From: Paludibaculum fermentans
GTDB lineage: Bacteria; Acidobacteriota; Terriglobia; Bryobacterales; Bryobacteraceae
Length of the DNA stretch: 64,000 bases
Direction: 5' to 3'
Assembly (NCBI RefSeq): GCF_015277775.1
Contig: NZ_CP063849.1
Coordinates: 6,959,501-7,023,500, forward strand
Below are positions 17,465-26,708 of this stretch, piece after piece. Numbering within the stretch: position 1 is the stretch's first letter; every line of letters starts with the position of its first letter. The notes beneath the pieces were generated by a model, which did no database searches, was not told the DNA's origin, and saw only the letters and a list, made by a program, of their open reading frames with translations. Position numbers and translations under genes: made by a program.

Positions 17465-19102
17465 ATGCGGCTGGGTGAAATACTGATACAGCGCGGGCAA
17501 CTGGCGCAGGAAGAGTTGGACCGCGCGCTGGAGATGCAGAAGGAGCGCGGCGACAAACTGGGCCGCATCCTGGTAGATCTCGGGTACGTTGCCCAGCGGG
17601 ACATTCTCGCGGCGCTTTCCGAGCAGTTGAACGTCGCGATTGCGAAACTGGATGGCCCGCCGCTGGTCTCCCCCGAGACGGAGCGGCTGTCGGCCCGCTT
17701 CCTGCGGCAAGCCAAGGCCCTGCCATTGCGCATGGACGGCGGAGCGCTGATCCTGGCTGTGGCCGATCCGCTGGACTTCGAGACGCTGGCCGCCGCCAAG
17801 TCGGCCACCGGGCTGCGCATCCGGCCCGAGCTCGCCATGGAGTCGGAGATCGTCGATGCGATCGATAAGTTCTACGGCGAGGAAGAGAAGCAGGACGCCG
17901 CGTTTGCGCAGGATGGCGAGGAGAATGCCGCCGACCTGGAGCATCTGCGGGACATGGCCAGCGAGGCGCCGGTCATCCGCCTGGTGAACGCCATGATCGC
18001 CCAGGCCGTGGAGAAGCGCGGCAGCGACATTCACATCGAGCCGTTTGAGAAAGAGTTCCGCGTCCGGTTCCGGATTGACGGTGTGCTGCACGACCAGGAG
18101 GCTCCGCCGCGGGAGCTGAAGGCGGCCGTGATTTCGCGCCTGAAACTGATGGCGAAGCTGAACATCGCGGAACGGCGCCTGCCGCAGGACGGCCGTATCA
18201 AGATCAAGACGATGGGCCGCGAGGTCGATTTGCGCGTGTCCACCTTGCCGACGCTCTACGGCGAGAGTGTCGTGATGCGCCTGCTGGACCGTAGCGCCGG
18301 CGACTTCTACGACCTGCTGAATCTCGGCTTCGACGACCACATGCTGCGCCGCATGGAGCACTTCACCGCTCTGCCGCACGGCATTTTCCTGGTGACCGGC
18401 CCCACCGGCAGCGGCAAGTCGACCACGTTGTATTCGGCGCTGAAGCGGATCAACCAATCGGACAAGAAGATCATCACCATCGAGGATCCGGTGGAATACC
18501 AGATGGACGGTATCAACCAGATCCACGTGAATACGCAGATCGGGCTTACGTTCGCGATGGGGCTGCGGCACATCGTGCGCCAGGATCCGGACGTGATCAT
18601 GGTGGGCGAAATCCGCGACCGCGAGACGGCGGATGTCGCCATCCGCTCCGCTTTGACCGGCCACTTCGTCTACTCCTCGCTGCATACGAACGACGCGCCC
18701 AGCGCCGTCACCCGCCTCACGGATATGGGGGTGGAGAATTACCTGATCTGTTCGTCGCTGGTGGCTGTGCTGGCCCAGCGCCTGGTGCGGGTGGTCTGTC
18801 CGGGCTGCCGCCAGGAGGCGGGCGAGAGGCTGACGCCGTTGGGCGATACGATCCCCACATTTCGAGGAACGGGCTGCGAGCGCTGCTTCGGCTCCGGCTA
18901 CAAAGGCCGGGTGGGCATCTTCGAACTGATGGAGATGAACGATGAGCTGCGCAAGCTGGTGATGCGCAATGCGGATGCGGCCGAGATCACGCAGGCCGCG
19001 CGTTCCAACGGTATGCGCAACCTGCGCGAGGATGGCTGGATGAAGGTGGCCAACGGCGTCACCACGGCCGATGAGGTGCTGCGTGTCACCCAGGAGTTCT
19101 AA
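17465..19102 (+). CDS. gspE: Type II secretion system assembly ATPase GspE
   Basis: A 545-residue cytoplasmic ATPase that powers pseudopilus assembly. The N-terminal MshEN/T2SSE_N domain occupies residues 1-150 (GEILIQRGQLAQEELDRAL). The catalytic core has Walker A GPTGSGKST (about 311-319), the Asp box ITIEDPVEY, the Walker B region DPDVIMVGEIRD (about 374-385) and the His box TGHFVYSSLHTNDA. The zinc-binding four-cysteine motif of GspE is present (CPGC about 445, CERC about 471). The frame is open upstream, but ATG 17465 gives the family start. It is first of the contiguous gsp genes. Confidence 0.95.
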   Translation: MRLGEILIQRGQLAQEELDRALEMQKERGDKLGRILVDLGYVAQRDILAALSEQLNVAIAKLDGPPLVSPETERLSARFLRQAKALPLRMDGGALILAVADPLDFETLAAAKSATGLRIRPELAMESEIVDAIDKFYGEEEKQDAAFAQDGEENAADLEHLRDMASEAPVIRLVNAMIAQAVEKRGSDIHIEPFEKEFRVRFRIDGVLHDQEAPPRELKAAVISRLKLMAKLNIAERRLPQDGRIKIKTMGREVDLRVSTLPTLYGESVVMRLLDRSAGDFYDLLNLGFDDHMLRRMEHFTALPHGIFLVTGPTGSGKSTTLYSALKRINQSDKKIITIEDPVEYQMDGINQIHVNTQIGLTFAMGLRHIVRQDPDVIMVGEIRDRETADVAIRSALTGHFVYSSLHTNDAPSAVTRLTDMGVENYLICSSLVAVLAQRLVRVVCPGCRQEAGERLTPLGDTIPTFRGTGCERCFGSGYKGRVGIFELMEMNDELRKLVMRNADAAEITQAARSNGMRNLREDGWMKVANGVTTADEVLRVTQEF

Positions 19103-19105
19103 AGC

Positions 19106-20320
19106 GTGGCGATGACCACCTATCATTTCCGGGCTGTCAGCAGCGACGGGAAGGCGCGCACGGGCACGCTTCCGGCCGAGGATGAGAAGCGTGTCGCCCA
19201 GGAGTTGCGGCGGCAGGGCCTGATCCCGCTCTACGTGGGGCCGGCTCCGCAGGGCCGCGGCGAGATTAAGCTGCCCAAGCTGCAGTTTGGACGCAAGCGG
19301 GACGTCCTCTTCTTCACGTCGGAGCTTTCGACGCTGCTCAATGCCGGAGTGCCGCTGGACCGGGCGATCTTCATCACCAGCGAGCTGAGCGAACACGCCG
19401 AGTTCCGCGGCGTGATCAACGACATCCTGCGCCTGGTGAAGGGCGGCAAGTCGCTGGCCGATGCGCTGGCCACCAAGCCGGATTACTTTCCGGCGATTTA
19501 TACGAACATGGTGCGCGCCGGTGAGGCCTCGGGCTCGCTGTCCGCGATCTTCGAGCGCCTGGCCGATTACGAGAAGAATCGCGACGAGTTGCGCGGCTAC
19601 ATCATCAGTTCGATGGTGTATCCGACGCTGCTCACGGTGGTGGGCTTCGCGTCGATCACGACCCTGCTGTACTACGTCGTGCCGAAGTTCGCCGGCGCTT
19701 TTGCCACGTCGAATGCGCACATCCCGGCCATGACGCAGGCGATGCTGGACCTCAGCAATTTTGTGCGGACCTTTGGCCCATGGATTCTGTCGGGTGCTGT
19801 CGTGGCCTTCGCCGCGTTCCGCTACTACATCAGCACGTCCGATGGCCGCTACTGGTGGGATTCGTTCCGCCTGAAGTTGCCGGTGCTGGGCGATGCGATG
19901 CGCAAGGAGCAGACGGCGCAGTTCACGCGGGCCATGGGTACGCTGATCGCGAACGGGGTGCCGCTGGTGCAGAGCCTCAGCATCTCGCGCGGCATCATGA
20001 CGAACCGGAAAATGTCCGATGCGCTGGAGCTGATCGCGCAGGGCATCAAGCGCGGCGAGGGTATTTCGCAGCCGCTGATCGCCTCGGGCCAGTTCCCTCC
20101 GCTGACCGCGCATCTCATCTCGATCGGCGAAGAGACCGGCCGGCTGGACACGATGTTCCTGCGCGCGGCCGACATCTTCGATGCCGATACGCGGGTCGCG
20201 ATCAAACGCTTCACCTCTTTGTTCGAGCCTCTCATCATCCTCATCATGGGCGTGGCGGTAGGCTCACTGATCCTCAGCATGCTGCTGGCGATTACCGGAA
20301 TCAACGAAATGGCGATGTAA
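19106..20320 (+). CDS. gspF: Type II secretion inner-membrane platform protein GspF
   Basis: A 404-residue polytopic protein with two GspF domains of about 120 residues. Each has the family pattern FTSELSTLLNAGVPLDRAI and FTRAMGTLIANGVPLVQSL. Membrane helices follow near residues 170-200, 220-240 and 375-400. It couples GspE to the pseudopilus. GTG 19106 is placed as start because AGGAG lies 9 bases upstream; ATG 19112, two codons later, is the alternative. It begins 3 bases after the gspE stop. Confidence 0.94.
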   Translation: MAMTTYHFRAVSSDGKARTGTLPAEDEKRVAQELRRQGLIPLYVGPAPQGRGEIKLPKLQFGRKRDVLFFTSELSTLLNAGVPLDRAIFITSELSEHAEFRGVINDILRLVKGGKSLADALATKPDYFPAIYTNMVRAGEASGSLSAIFERLADYEKNRDELRGYIISSMVYPTLLTVVGFASITTLLYYVVPKFAGAFATSNAHIPAMTQAMLDLSNFVRTFGPWILSGAVVAFAAFRYYISTSDGRYWWDSFRLKLPVLGDAMRKEQTAQFTRAMGTLIANGVPLVQSLSISRGIMTNRKMSDALELIAQGIKRGEGISQPLIASGQFPPLTAHLISIGEETGRLDTMFLRAADIFDADTRVAIKRFTSLFEPLIILIMGVAVGSLILSMLLAITGINEMAM

Positions 20321-20356
20321 TGGGGATAAGCCGAGTTAGACCTTGAGACCAATCCA

Positions 20357-20803
20357 ATGACCCGCAGAAACAAACTTCAAAACCGCGGCCGGCGCGGCAT
20401 CACGCTCATCGAGATGCTGGTCGTGCTCACGATTATCGCGCTCTTCTCCGCCCTGGTCGTGCCAAGAATGCTGGGCCAGGGTGACAAGGCCCGTGTCACC
20501 GCTGCCCACGCGCAGGTCAGCTCGTTCATGACTGCCCTGGGCGCCTACAAGCTCGATACGGGCAACTACCCCAGCACGGAGCAGGGTCTGCAGGCGCTGC
20601 GGGTCCGGCCCCAGAACGTCAACCAGTGGCAAGGTCCGTACCTGCCGCAGGAGATCCCGCTGGATCCGTGGAAGAACGCCTACATCTATAAGTTCCCCGG
20701 CGAGCACGAGCCCAGCGAGCCGGAGATCATCAGTCTCGGCGCGGACGGCCAGCCGGGCGGCGAAGGCATCGCGGCCGACATCGTGAGCTGGAAGGCTCAG
20801 TAG
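20357..20803 (+). CDS. gspG: Type II secretion major pseudopilin GspG
   Basis: A 148-residue prepilin. The type III signal sequence ends in RRG, followed by ITLIEMLVVLTIIALFSALV with Glu at +5, the substrate for prepilin peptidase. The C-terminal part has the GspG-specific DTGNYPSTEQGLQAL helix, the PLDPWKNAYIYKFPG strand and SLGADGQPGGEG, which carries the calcium-site acidic residues. It forms the body of the pseudopilus. No prepilin peptidase gene is in the window. Confidence 0.95.
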   Translation: MTRRNKLQNRGRRGITLIEMLVVLTIIALFSALVVPRMLGQGDKARVTAAHAQVSSFMTALGAYKLDTGNYPSTEQGLQALRVRPQNVNQWQGPYLPQEIPLDPWKNAYIYKFPGEHEPSEPEIISLGADGQPGGEGIAADIVSWKAQ

Positions 20804-20808
20804 CCCAC

Positions 20809-21303
20809 ATGCGCAGGCGGCGCGCGGAACGCGGCATCACACTGCTGGAGATGATGATCGTGATGACGATCGTCGCTCTGATGGTCGGGGTCATGTACCC
20901 GAACATCGCCGCCGGCCTCGAATCGATGCGCATGCGTTCCGCCACCGATTCCGTGGCCGCTTTCCTGAACCAGGGGCTGCTGCGGGCGGAACGAACCCAG
21001 GAGCCCGTGGAACTGATTGTCCAGCAGGGCTCGGGCCGCATGGAACTGCGCGGCGCGCTGCCCGGCTTTCAGCGCACGCTGCTGCTGCCCGACGGCATCA
21101 CGATTCTGCACGTTTTCCCCGAGCAGCCAGGGGAACTGCCGGAGGAGCGCAGCATCCTCTTTCTGCCTGCCACCACCGTGCCGGCCATCGGGATCGAGCT
21201 GCTGAACCGCCGCGGCCTGCGCCGGCTGGTTCGAATTGATCCGCTAACTGGTACGCCGCTCGTCGAAACGCCCTCCGCCAGCGTCTCTGGAGAGGAGCGC
21301 TAG
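20809..21303 (+). CDS. gspH: Type II secretion minor pseudopilin (GspH-like)
   Basis: A 164-residue prepilin-like protein. A basic leader ends in RG, followed by ITLLEMMIVMTIVALMVGVM with Glu at +5. The rest is a weakly conserved beta-rich domain in the GspH position of the operon. It starts 5 bases after gspG and would be a minor, tip-proximal pseudopilin. Assignment rests on the N-terminal motif, the length and the gene order. Confidence 0.82.
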   Translation: MRRRRAERGITLLEMMIVMTIVALMVGVMYPNIAAGLESMRMRSATDSVAAFLNQGLLRAERTQEPVELIVQQGSGRMELRGALPGFQRTLLLPDGITILHVFPEQPGELPEERSILFLPATTVPAIGIELLNRRGLRRLVRIDPLTGTPLVETPSASVSGEER

Positions 21304-21307
21304 CCAC

Positions 21308-21778
21308 ATGCATCGCCGCCGCGGGTTCACCCTGCTCGAAGTGTTGGTCGCCACCCTGATCATGGGCATTGCCGTCACCGGCTTGCTCAGCGCTTTGCGG
21401 ACCTCGCTGCGCAACGCCGCCCGGGTGAGCGAGACCGACCGCGCCGCCTCGCTGGCCCGCCGCCAGATGGATGAACTGCTCGCCACGCGGTTTCTGCCGA
21501 AGGGCAGCCCGTTTGGAGGCCTGTTCCCGCCGGAAGTGACCGGTGGAGTTCCGGCCGGCTGGCAGGCGCGCGTCGCGCCCATGGAGAGCGGAGTGATGCC
21601 GGGCCAGATGCCGCCCATCGGATCGCGCATGATGGAGCGGATCCAGCTCGAGATCTGGTGGGGCGAGAATCAAAGCCGCCGTACCCTGAATATTGAGGCC
21701 TACCGGGGCGCGCGCGTCACCGACGCCGATCTGCCTTTCTTCCAGGTGGGTGGATTCGCGAATGGAGGCCAGCCATGA
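21308..21778 (+). CDS. gspI: Type II secretion minor pseudopilin (GspI-like)
   Basis: A 156-residue prepilin-like protein with the processing site RRG followed by FTLLEVLVATLIMGIAVTGL, Glu at +5. The RASLARRQMDELLATRF-type helix after the membrane segment is typical of GspI. It probably seeds the tip complex with GspJ and GspK. Its stop overlaps the start of the next gene by 4 bases (ATGA). Confidence 0.84.
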   Translation: MHRRRGFTLLEVLVATLIMGIAVTGLLSALRTSLRNAARVSETDRAASLARRQMDELLATRFLPKGSPFGGLFPPEVTGGVPAGWQARVAPMESGVMPGQMPPIGSRMMERIQLEIWWGENQSRRTLNIEAYRGARVTDADLPFFQVGGFANGGQP

Positions 21779-22506
21779 GGGGCCGTCGCGGCATGACGCT
21801 GATTGAAGTGATGATCGCCGTCACCCTGGTGAGCCTGCTGGCGGTGGGCATGCTGTTCGCGATCCGTGTCGGCCTGACGGCCATGGAATCGACGACGCGA
21901 CGGTCCAACCTGAACCGTCGGGCGCTGGGTGCGCAACGGATCCTTTCGGCGGAGGTGGCCGGGTTCCTGCCTGTGATCGCCCGCTGCGGCGGATCGGCTG
22001 TCTCCGAAGGCGGCTCCAATACGCCGTTCTTCGAGGGCTTGCCCACGGTGATGAGGTTCGCCTCCACTTACTCGTTGCAGGGTGCATCGCGAGGGGCTCC
22101 GCAGGTGGCGGAGTTGTTCATCGTGCCCGGCCAGAATGGCGAAGGACTGCGGCTGCTGTTGAATGAGATCCCGTTCACCGGTCCGGTGGGGGCAGGGTTC
22201 CTGTGCCAGCCGCCGGTTGCGGATCCGGCGACCGGCCAGAGCATGGTGCGTTTCGCTCCGCCGGCCCCGACTCCGCGCAGTTTTGTCGTGGCTGACAGGC
22301 TCTCGGCCTGCCGCTTTTCGTATCTGCAGTCGAACGACGTCGAGCCCGACCGCTGGGTGCCCGCCTGGACCAGGCAGGATCTGTGGCCAGCGGCAGTCCG
22401 TATCGATATCCTGCCGCTGGAGCGCGACAGCTCGCGCGTGCCGCCCATGACGTTTACGGGACGGTTCCGTCCTAACCGCCGTCCGGGAGAGCAGTTTGAG
22501 TACTAA
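21775..22506 (+). CDS. gspJ: Type II secretion minor pseudopilin (GspJ-like)
   Basis: A 243-residue prepilin-like protein. RRG is followed by MTLIEVMIAVTLVSLLAVGM with Glu at +5, then the large beta-rich C-terminal domain expected of GspJ. GspJ joins GspI and GspK at the tip. It overlaps gspI by 4 bases at its start and gspK by 11 bases at its end, indicating tight translational coupling. Confidence 0.84.
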   Translation: MRGRRGMTLIEVMIAVTLVSLLAVGMLFAIRVGLTAMESTTRRSNLNRRALGAQRILSAEVAGFLPVIARCGGSAVSEGGSNTPFFEGLPTVMRFASTYSLQGASRGAPQVAELFIVPGQNGEGLRLLLNEIPFTGPVGAGFLCQPPVADPATGQSMVRFAPPAPTPRSFVVADRLSACRFSYLQSNDVEPDRWVPAWTRQDLWPAAVRIDILPLERDSSRVPPMTFTGRFRPNRRPGEQFEY

Positions 22507-23509
22507 CGGCAGCGTCTCGAAAAAACGGTCCCGGCGCGGCAGCGCGCTGCTGATGATCCTGTGGCTGTCGGCGGCGCTGTCGGCGATCGCATTCTCGGTG
22601 GCTTTGACCGTTCGGAATGAGCTGAACCGGGCCGATACCAACCTGGACGGACTGAAAGCCTACTACCTGGCCTGCGGTGCGGCCGACCGGGCGGTGAACC
22701 ACATGGTCTACGGGCAGGCGATGCGCAATCCGGATGGCACACCCCGGTTTTGGGAAGCCGGCATGCCCCTGCGGATCTTCGACTTTCCTTCCGGCCAGGC
22801 GGTGGTGGAGATCCGGGCCGAGTCGGCCAAGATGAATATCAACACCATTGGGTCGGATGACCTGTTCAAGTTGCTGTTGGCATTGGGCTTACCGCCGGAG
22901 CAGGCGCGCCCGGCGGCGATGGCGATCATGCACTGGCGCGGGGCGGAAGGCGGGCCGTTCGATCAGATGTATTTGGCGCGCACTCCGTCTTTTCGGGCGC
23001 CCCATGCGTCATTCCAACAGATCGAAGAGCTTATGGCGGTTGCAGGCATCACTCCCGAACTGTTTTACGGCGGCTACGCGCGCACCCCGCAAGGTGCCCT
23101 GGTGCCCCGGTCCGGCCTGCGCGACTGCCTCTCGATTTTCAGCCCGTCCACGGGGTTCGATATCAATTCCGTCGATCCGGCTGTGATGCTGGCGGTGGGT
23201 GTTCCGCCTCCGGCGGTGGAGGCTGTGGTGGCGATGCGCCGCCGCGCTCCGATCCTGCGCCAGCAGTTGGGCGCCGTCCTCGCCATGATGGGACCGGCCG
23301 CCGGCCGCTTTCGCATGGGGGGCGAGAAGATTTATACGGTACGGGCCACAGGCCGCCTGCGCCGCCAGGACGGGTCGTTGTCGGATCTGCGCCGCAGCGT
23401 GGCGATGACCGTGCAGATCTATTCCAAGAATTCACCGGACAATTTCCGCGTCCTCGCCTGGCAGGATAACGCGGCCGGAAGGCAGTTGTTTGACGTATGG
23501 CCCAATTGA
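22496..23509 (+). CDS. gspK: Type II secretion tip pseudopilin GspK
   Basis: A 337-residue protein starting at TTG. The basic leader ends in RRG, followed by SALLMILWLSAALSAIAFSV. There is no Glu at +5, which is characteristic of GspK, the tip subunit. The large alpha-helical domain contains helix-hairpin-helix-like segments such as LLLALGLPPEQARPAAMAIM. It starts inside the gspJ gene, and its end overlaps gspL by 13 bases. Confidence 0.88.
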   Translation: MSTNGSVSKKRSRRGSALLMILWLSAALSAIAFSVALTVRNELNRADTNLDGLKAYYLACGAADRAVNHMVYGQAMRNPDGTPRFWEAGMPLRIFDFPSGQAVVEIRAESAKMNINTIGSDDLFKLLLALGLPPEQARPAAMAIMHWRGAEGGPFDQMYLARTPSFRAPHASFQQIEELMAVAGITPELFYGGYARTPQGALVPRSGLRDCLSIFSPSTGFDINSVDPAVMLAVGVPPPAVEAVVAMRRRAPILRQQLGAVLAMMGPAAGRFRMGGEKIYTVRATGRLRRQDGSLSDLRRSVAMTVQIYSKNSPDNFRVLAWQDNAAGRQLFDVWPN

Positions 23510-24840
23510 GATCACCCCTGCTGCGCAGCCTGTTTCGATTCGGCACCGGCGCCGGCATCGTTATCGGCGAGGACAGCCTGACTGTCTACCTGGCGCGCGT
23601 CCGGCCCGGCGGCGCCCGGTTGCTGGACACCCTGCGGATCGAAAACTTCCGCGAGCAGCCCGCCGCGGAGTGGGGCTCCGCTTACAACCACTTCCTGGCC
23701 AAGCACTCGCAGCAGCATCTCTCCGCCCTGGTGGTCCTGCCCCGGCATGAGGTGATCGTCCGGCTGGTGCACCTGCCGGGCGTGGCCGACCAGGATGCCG
23801 CCGCCGCTATTCGCTTTCAATTGGACACGCTGCATCCGTTCCCCGAAGACGAGGTGGTCTACGACTTCCAGCGGGTGGGCGCGGGTGACGGGTTTGTGGT
23901 GGCGATCGCCGAGCGGCGGTTCCTCGATTTCTACACGGCGTTGTTTGCCGAAGCCGGATTGAAGACCGCCGGCTTCACCTTCTCCGGCGGCGCCGTATTT
24001 CCTTCCCTGCGGTTGTTTGGCGCTCCTCCGGCCGAAGGCTTCCTGGCGGTCCAGGGTCTGCTGGCTGGGGCCGAGGCGCCCTTTGAGCTCTACGGCGAGA
24101 GCAGCGCCTATCCGCTGTTCTCGGCCGAGTTGGATACGCCGCTGGACCGGGCCGGCGCCCTGGCCGCGGCGGAACTCCGGCTGCCGGCGGAGACGGAGCC
24201 GCGCGATCTGATGGACCTGTTGCCGGCGTGGCAGTCGGCGCCCGAGAGCATGGACTTTTCCGACGCCGGCCGCTCGCGCGCCGCGTTGCCGTGGGCCGCG
24301 AGCCTGGCGGCGGCCTGTCCGCGGCTGGGCACGCCCGTGAATCTGCTGCCGCTGGAACAGCGGTTCATCTCGTCGCGGGCCGCCTACATCCCCACCATCC
24401 TGCTGTTGGTCATCCTGGCCGGTTTGACCGGCGGCCTGCTGGCGCAGAACAAGGTGATGGACAACAAGTACCAGGCGCAGCTGACAACGGAGATTAAGCG
24501 GCTGGAGCCTACTGCCGTGAAGGTGGCCGCGCTCGACCGCAAGATCGCTGACGAGAGCGAGCGGATCAGGGATCTGGACGCCTACCGACTGCGCACCAAG
24601 GAGTCGCTGGACATCGTGCTGGAGCTGACCAAGATGCTGCCGCCGCCGTCCTGGATCCTGGCGCTGCAGATCGACCCCAAGGGCGTGGTAATTCAAGGGG
24701 AAACGGAGCAGGCCGACGGGCTGCTGAAGAAGCTGGACGCTTCGCCGCGATTTACCGGCTCAGAGTTCTCGGCACCGCTTTCGCGTACTCCGGGAGGAGA
24801 GCTGTTCCGGATCAAGGCGAATCGAAGGGGGGCGAAATGA
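23497..24840 (+). CDS. gspL: Type II secretion protein GspL (PilM-PilN-like fusion)
   Basis: A 447-residue inner-membrane protein. Residues 1-270 form an actin-like PilM/GspL cytoplasmic domain (GIVIGEDSLTVYLARV, LVVLPRHEVIVRLVHLPG) that should contact GspE. A transmembrane helix spans about residues 298-316 (PTILLLVILAGLTGGLLAQ). It is followed by a PilN-like coiled coil (IKRLEPTAVKVAALDRKI) and a ferredoxin-like periplasmic end. The order is that of classical GspL. It overlaps gspM by 4 bases. Confidence 0.87.
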   Translation: MAQLRSPLLRSLFRFGTGAGIVIGEDSLTVYLARVRPGGARLLDTLRIENFREQPAAEWGSAYNHFLAKHSQQHLSALVVLPRHEVIVRLVHLPGVADQDAAAAIRFQLDTLHPFPEDEVVYDFQRVGAGDGFVVAIAERRFLDFYTALFAEAGLKTAGFTFSGGAVFPSLRLFGAPPAEGFLAVQGLLAGAEAPFELYGESSAYPLFSAELDTPLDRAGALAAAELRLPAETEPRDLMDLLPAWQSAPESMDFSDAGRSRAALPWAASLAAACPRLGTPVNLLPLEQRFISSRAAYIPTILLLVILAGLTGGLLAQNKVMDNKYQAQLTTEIKRLEPTAVKVAALDRKIADESERIRDLDAYRLRTKESLDIVLELTKMLPPPSWILALQIDPKGVVIQGETEQADGLLKKLDASPRFTGSEFSAPLSRTPGGELFRIKANRRGAK

Positions 24841-25427
24841 AGCAGCTCAGCCCTCGCGAGAAGCAGGCGCTCGGTTTGTGGGTGATCGGCGTGGCCGTGA
24901 TCCTGGCCATTTACTACTGGCCCTCCGGCGACTCCGGAGTGATTGGGGCCGTGAGTTCGGTCCAGGCCGACGAGAAACGGCTGACGAAGCTGCGCCGCGT
25001 GACCGCGGCCGAACCGGGCCGCCAGGAGATCCTCAAAAAGGTGTCGGCTGAGCTCAGCCGGCGCGAGAAGGGGTTGATCCAGGCCGAGACCGCTCCGCAA
25101 GCGCAGGCCCAGTTGTTGCAGATCGCCCGCCGGGTTGCCCAGGCGCAGCAGCCGCCGGTCATGTTCAAGAGTACGGAGTTCGCCGCGCCCAGGCCGTTCG
25201 GCTCCGCCTACGGCGAAGTGGCCATGTCGGTGAATATTGAGTGCGGGATCGACCAGATTGTGAACCTGCTGGCGGACATCAGCAACCAGCCGGAGTTGGT
25301 CTCGGTGGCCGACCTGCAGTTCGGCCAGGTGCTGAACAAACAGAAGGTTGTTCCGGTGCGCATCACGTTCACGGGTATTGTGCCTCGCAAGCTGGTGCCG
25401 GAGAAGAAGGGAGGGTCCGGGTTTTGA
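24837..25427 (+). CDS. gspM: Type II secretion protein GspM (PilO-like)
   Basis: A 196-residue protein with a short cytoplasmic N-terminus (MKQLSPREKQALGL), one transmembrane helix (WVIGVAVILAIYYW, about residues 16-30), a coiled coil and a PilO/GspM-like ferredoxin fold. GspM partners GspL in the inner-membrane platform. Its ATG overlaps the gspL stop and its stop overlaps the next start (TTGA). Confidence 0.82.
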   Translation: MKQLSPREKQALGLWVIGVAVILAIYYWPSGDSGVIGAVSSVQADEKRLTKLRRVTAAEPGRQEILKKVSAELSRREKGLIQAETAPQAQAQLLQIARRVAQAQQPPVMFKSTEFAAPRPFGSAYGEVAMSVNIECGIDQIVNLLADISNQPELVSVADLQFGQVLNKQKVVPVRITFTGIVPRKLVPEKKGGSGF

Positions 25428-26209
25428 GACGGAATCTCATCCTTCTGGACTTGCTGCTGTTGGCGCTGATCGCGGCGGTCTCGTGGCAGCTTTGGAATGG
25501 TTATAAGGACCGGGCAGTCAGGCAGCAGGCGTTTTTGACCGCTCCGGCACCCGCGGCGCCTCCGGCGTTGGTCTCCATCCCGCCGGCGCCCGGCCAGGTG
25601 TCGGCGTCGAACTACTATGAGGTGGCGTCCGTGCTGCCTTTCAGCAAGGACCGCAATCCGACGGTGATCGTGGACGTGGTGGCGCCCAAGCCGGTGCCGG
25701 CGTTCCCGCGCTACTACGGAATGATGAACTGGGGTGGCGGCCCCAAGGTGATCCTCTCGCCGAATCCGGGCGGCGCGCAGAAGAGCTATGTGGTGGGTGA
25801 CAAGGTGGGCGACTTCAAGCTTGTCAGCATCGCGCAGGCCGGGCTGGTCTTCGAGTGGGAAGGCAAGCAACTGCCGGCAAAGTACGAGGAGATGCGGGAT
25901 TCCGGCGGCGGTTCGCAACAGGCGACGAATTCCGGGGGCGGCCAGTCGGCGGCGAGCAGCACCGCTTCCGTTGTGAATGTGACAGCGCCCGGCAGTTCAG
26001 GCGGCGATTCGCCGGTCAAATCGGTGACCAGCACCGTTGTGTCGGTGATCGGCGGCGACGTACGGCGTCCCGGTCCTGACGTGGGCGCTGGTATCCGCGG
26101 CTGCCAGCCGGGTGACCCGACCCCCGCCGGCGTCATTGTTGACGGGTATCGAAAACTGGTGACCGAAACGCCCTTCGGCAAAAGCTGCCGCTGGGAACGG
26201 GCACAATAA
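25424..26209 (+). CDS. gspC: Type II secretion GspC-like protein with a long C-terminal tail
   Basis: About 261 residues from TTG 25424, which follows agggaggg and overlaps the gspM stop. One transmembrane helix near residues 5-20 (LILLDLLLLALIAAVSW) is followed by a Pro/Ala-rich linker. A homology-region-like domain comes next, with SYVVGDKVGDFKLVSI and GLVFEWEGKQL, as in GspC/PulC, which bridges the inner membrane and the secretin. After residue 165 comes a Ser/Gly/Thr-rich low-complexity stretch, then a short conserved end containing two Cys and TPFGKSCRWE. That end resembles elements of the next gene product. There is no PDZ domain. GspC is the best reading, from topology and position. 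Confidence 0.68.
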   Translation: MRRNLILLDLLLLALIAAVSWQLWNGYKDRAVRQQAFLTAPAPAAPPALVSIPPAPGQVSASNYYEVASVLPFSKDRNPTVIVDVVAPKPVPAFPRYYGMMNWGGGPKVILSPNPGGAQKSYVVGDKVGDFKLVSIAQAGLVFEWEGKQLPAKYEEMRDSGGGSQQATNSGGGQSAASSTASVVNVTAPGSSGGDSPVKSVTSTVVSVIGGDVRRPGPDVGAGIRGCQPGDPTPAGVIVDGYRKLVTETPFGKSCRWERAQ

Positions 26210-26239
26210 CGGCAACTAGAAGAAAACAGGAGAACTGAG

Positions 26240-26692
26240 ATGAAAAAAACAACTATGGCGGCGCTGGCTTTGGCGGTTTGCGCCACATCGGGGTTCGGAC
26301 AGCAGAGCAGCAGCACGGCGGACAAGTCAGCGAAAGCGGCCCAGGCGAAGGCGGCGACGAAGCGGGTGCCTGCGGCGGCGGGGACCGAATTGCCGGCCGG
26401 CGCGGTTCGGATGCAGGAAGGCGTCTATAAAGCCCAGGACGCGAAGGGCAAGACGTGGATCTATTCGCGGACGCCCTTCGGCTGGACCAAGACGGAGGAG
26501 TCGAGTTTCAAGGTAGCGGCCCAGGCTTCGGAAGTGCCCTCCATCCGCGCGATCGCCGTCGAAGGCGACAAGGTGAAGTTCGAGCGGGACAGCCCCTTCG
26601 GCAAGTCGGTCTGGACCAAGCCGGTCAGTGACTTGGCTCCGGAAGAGAAGGCCGCGTACGAACTGAAGCTCAACGCCAAGAACGAGAAGTAG
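26240..26692 (+). CDS. Small secreted protein between gspC and gspD, with repeated PFG elements
   Basis: A 150-residue protein with a signal peptide (ALALAVCATSGFGQ) and a Lys/Ala-rich spacer. Two short related elements follow: YSRTPFGWTKTEE and FERDSPFGKSVWTKP. A third copy of the same element ends the GspC-like protein just upstream. No family is recognised. A good ribosome-binding site (aggag) precedes ATG 26240. Its place between gspC and gspD suggests a periplasmic accessory of the secretin, perhaps pilotin-like, but it has no lipobox cysteine at the cleavage site. Confidence 0.6.
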   Translation: MKKTTMAALALAVCATSGFGQQSSSTADKSAKAAQAKAATKRVPAAAGTELPAGAVRMQEGVYKAQDAKGKTWIYSRTPFGWTKTEESSFKVAAQASEVPSIRAIAVEGDKVKFERDSPFGKSVWTKPVSDLAPEEKAAYELKLNAKNEK

Positions 26693-26708
26693 TCAAGGAG
26701 TGCTCCTG

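Noticed and set aside
17444-20113. Minus-strand open frame of 889 codons across gspE/gspF
   Set aside because: It is His/Arg/Gln-rich, antisense to two perfect gsp genes in register, and has no recognisable domain. It is a GC-driven shadow.
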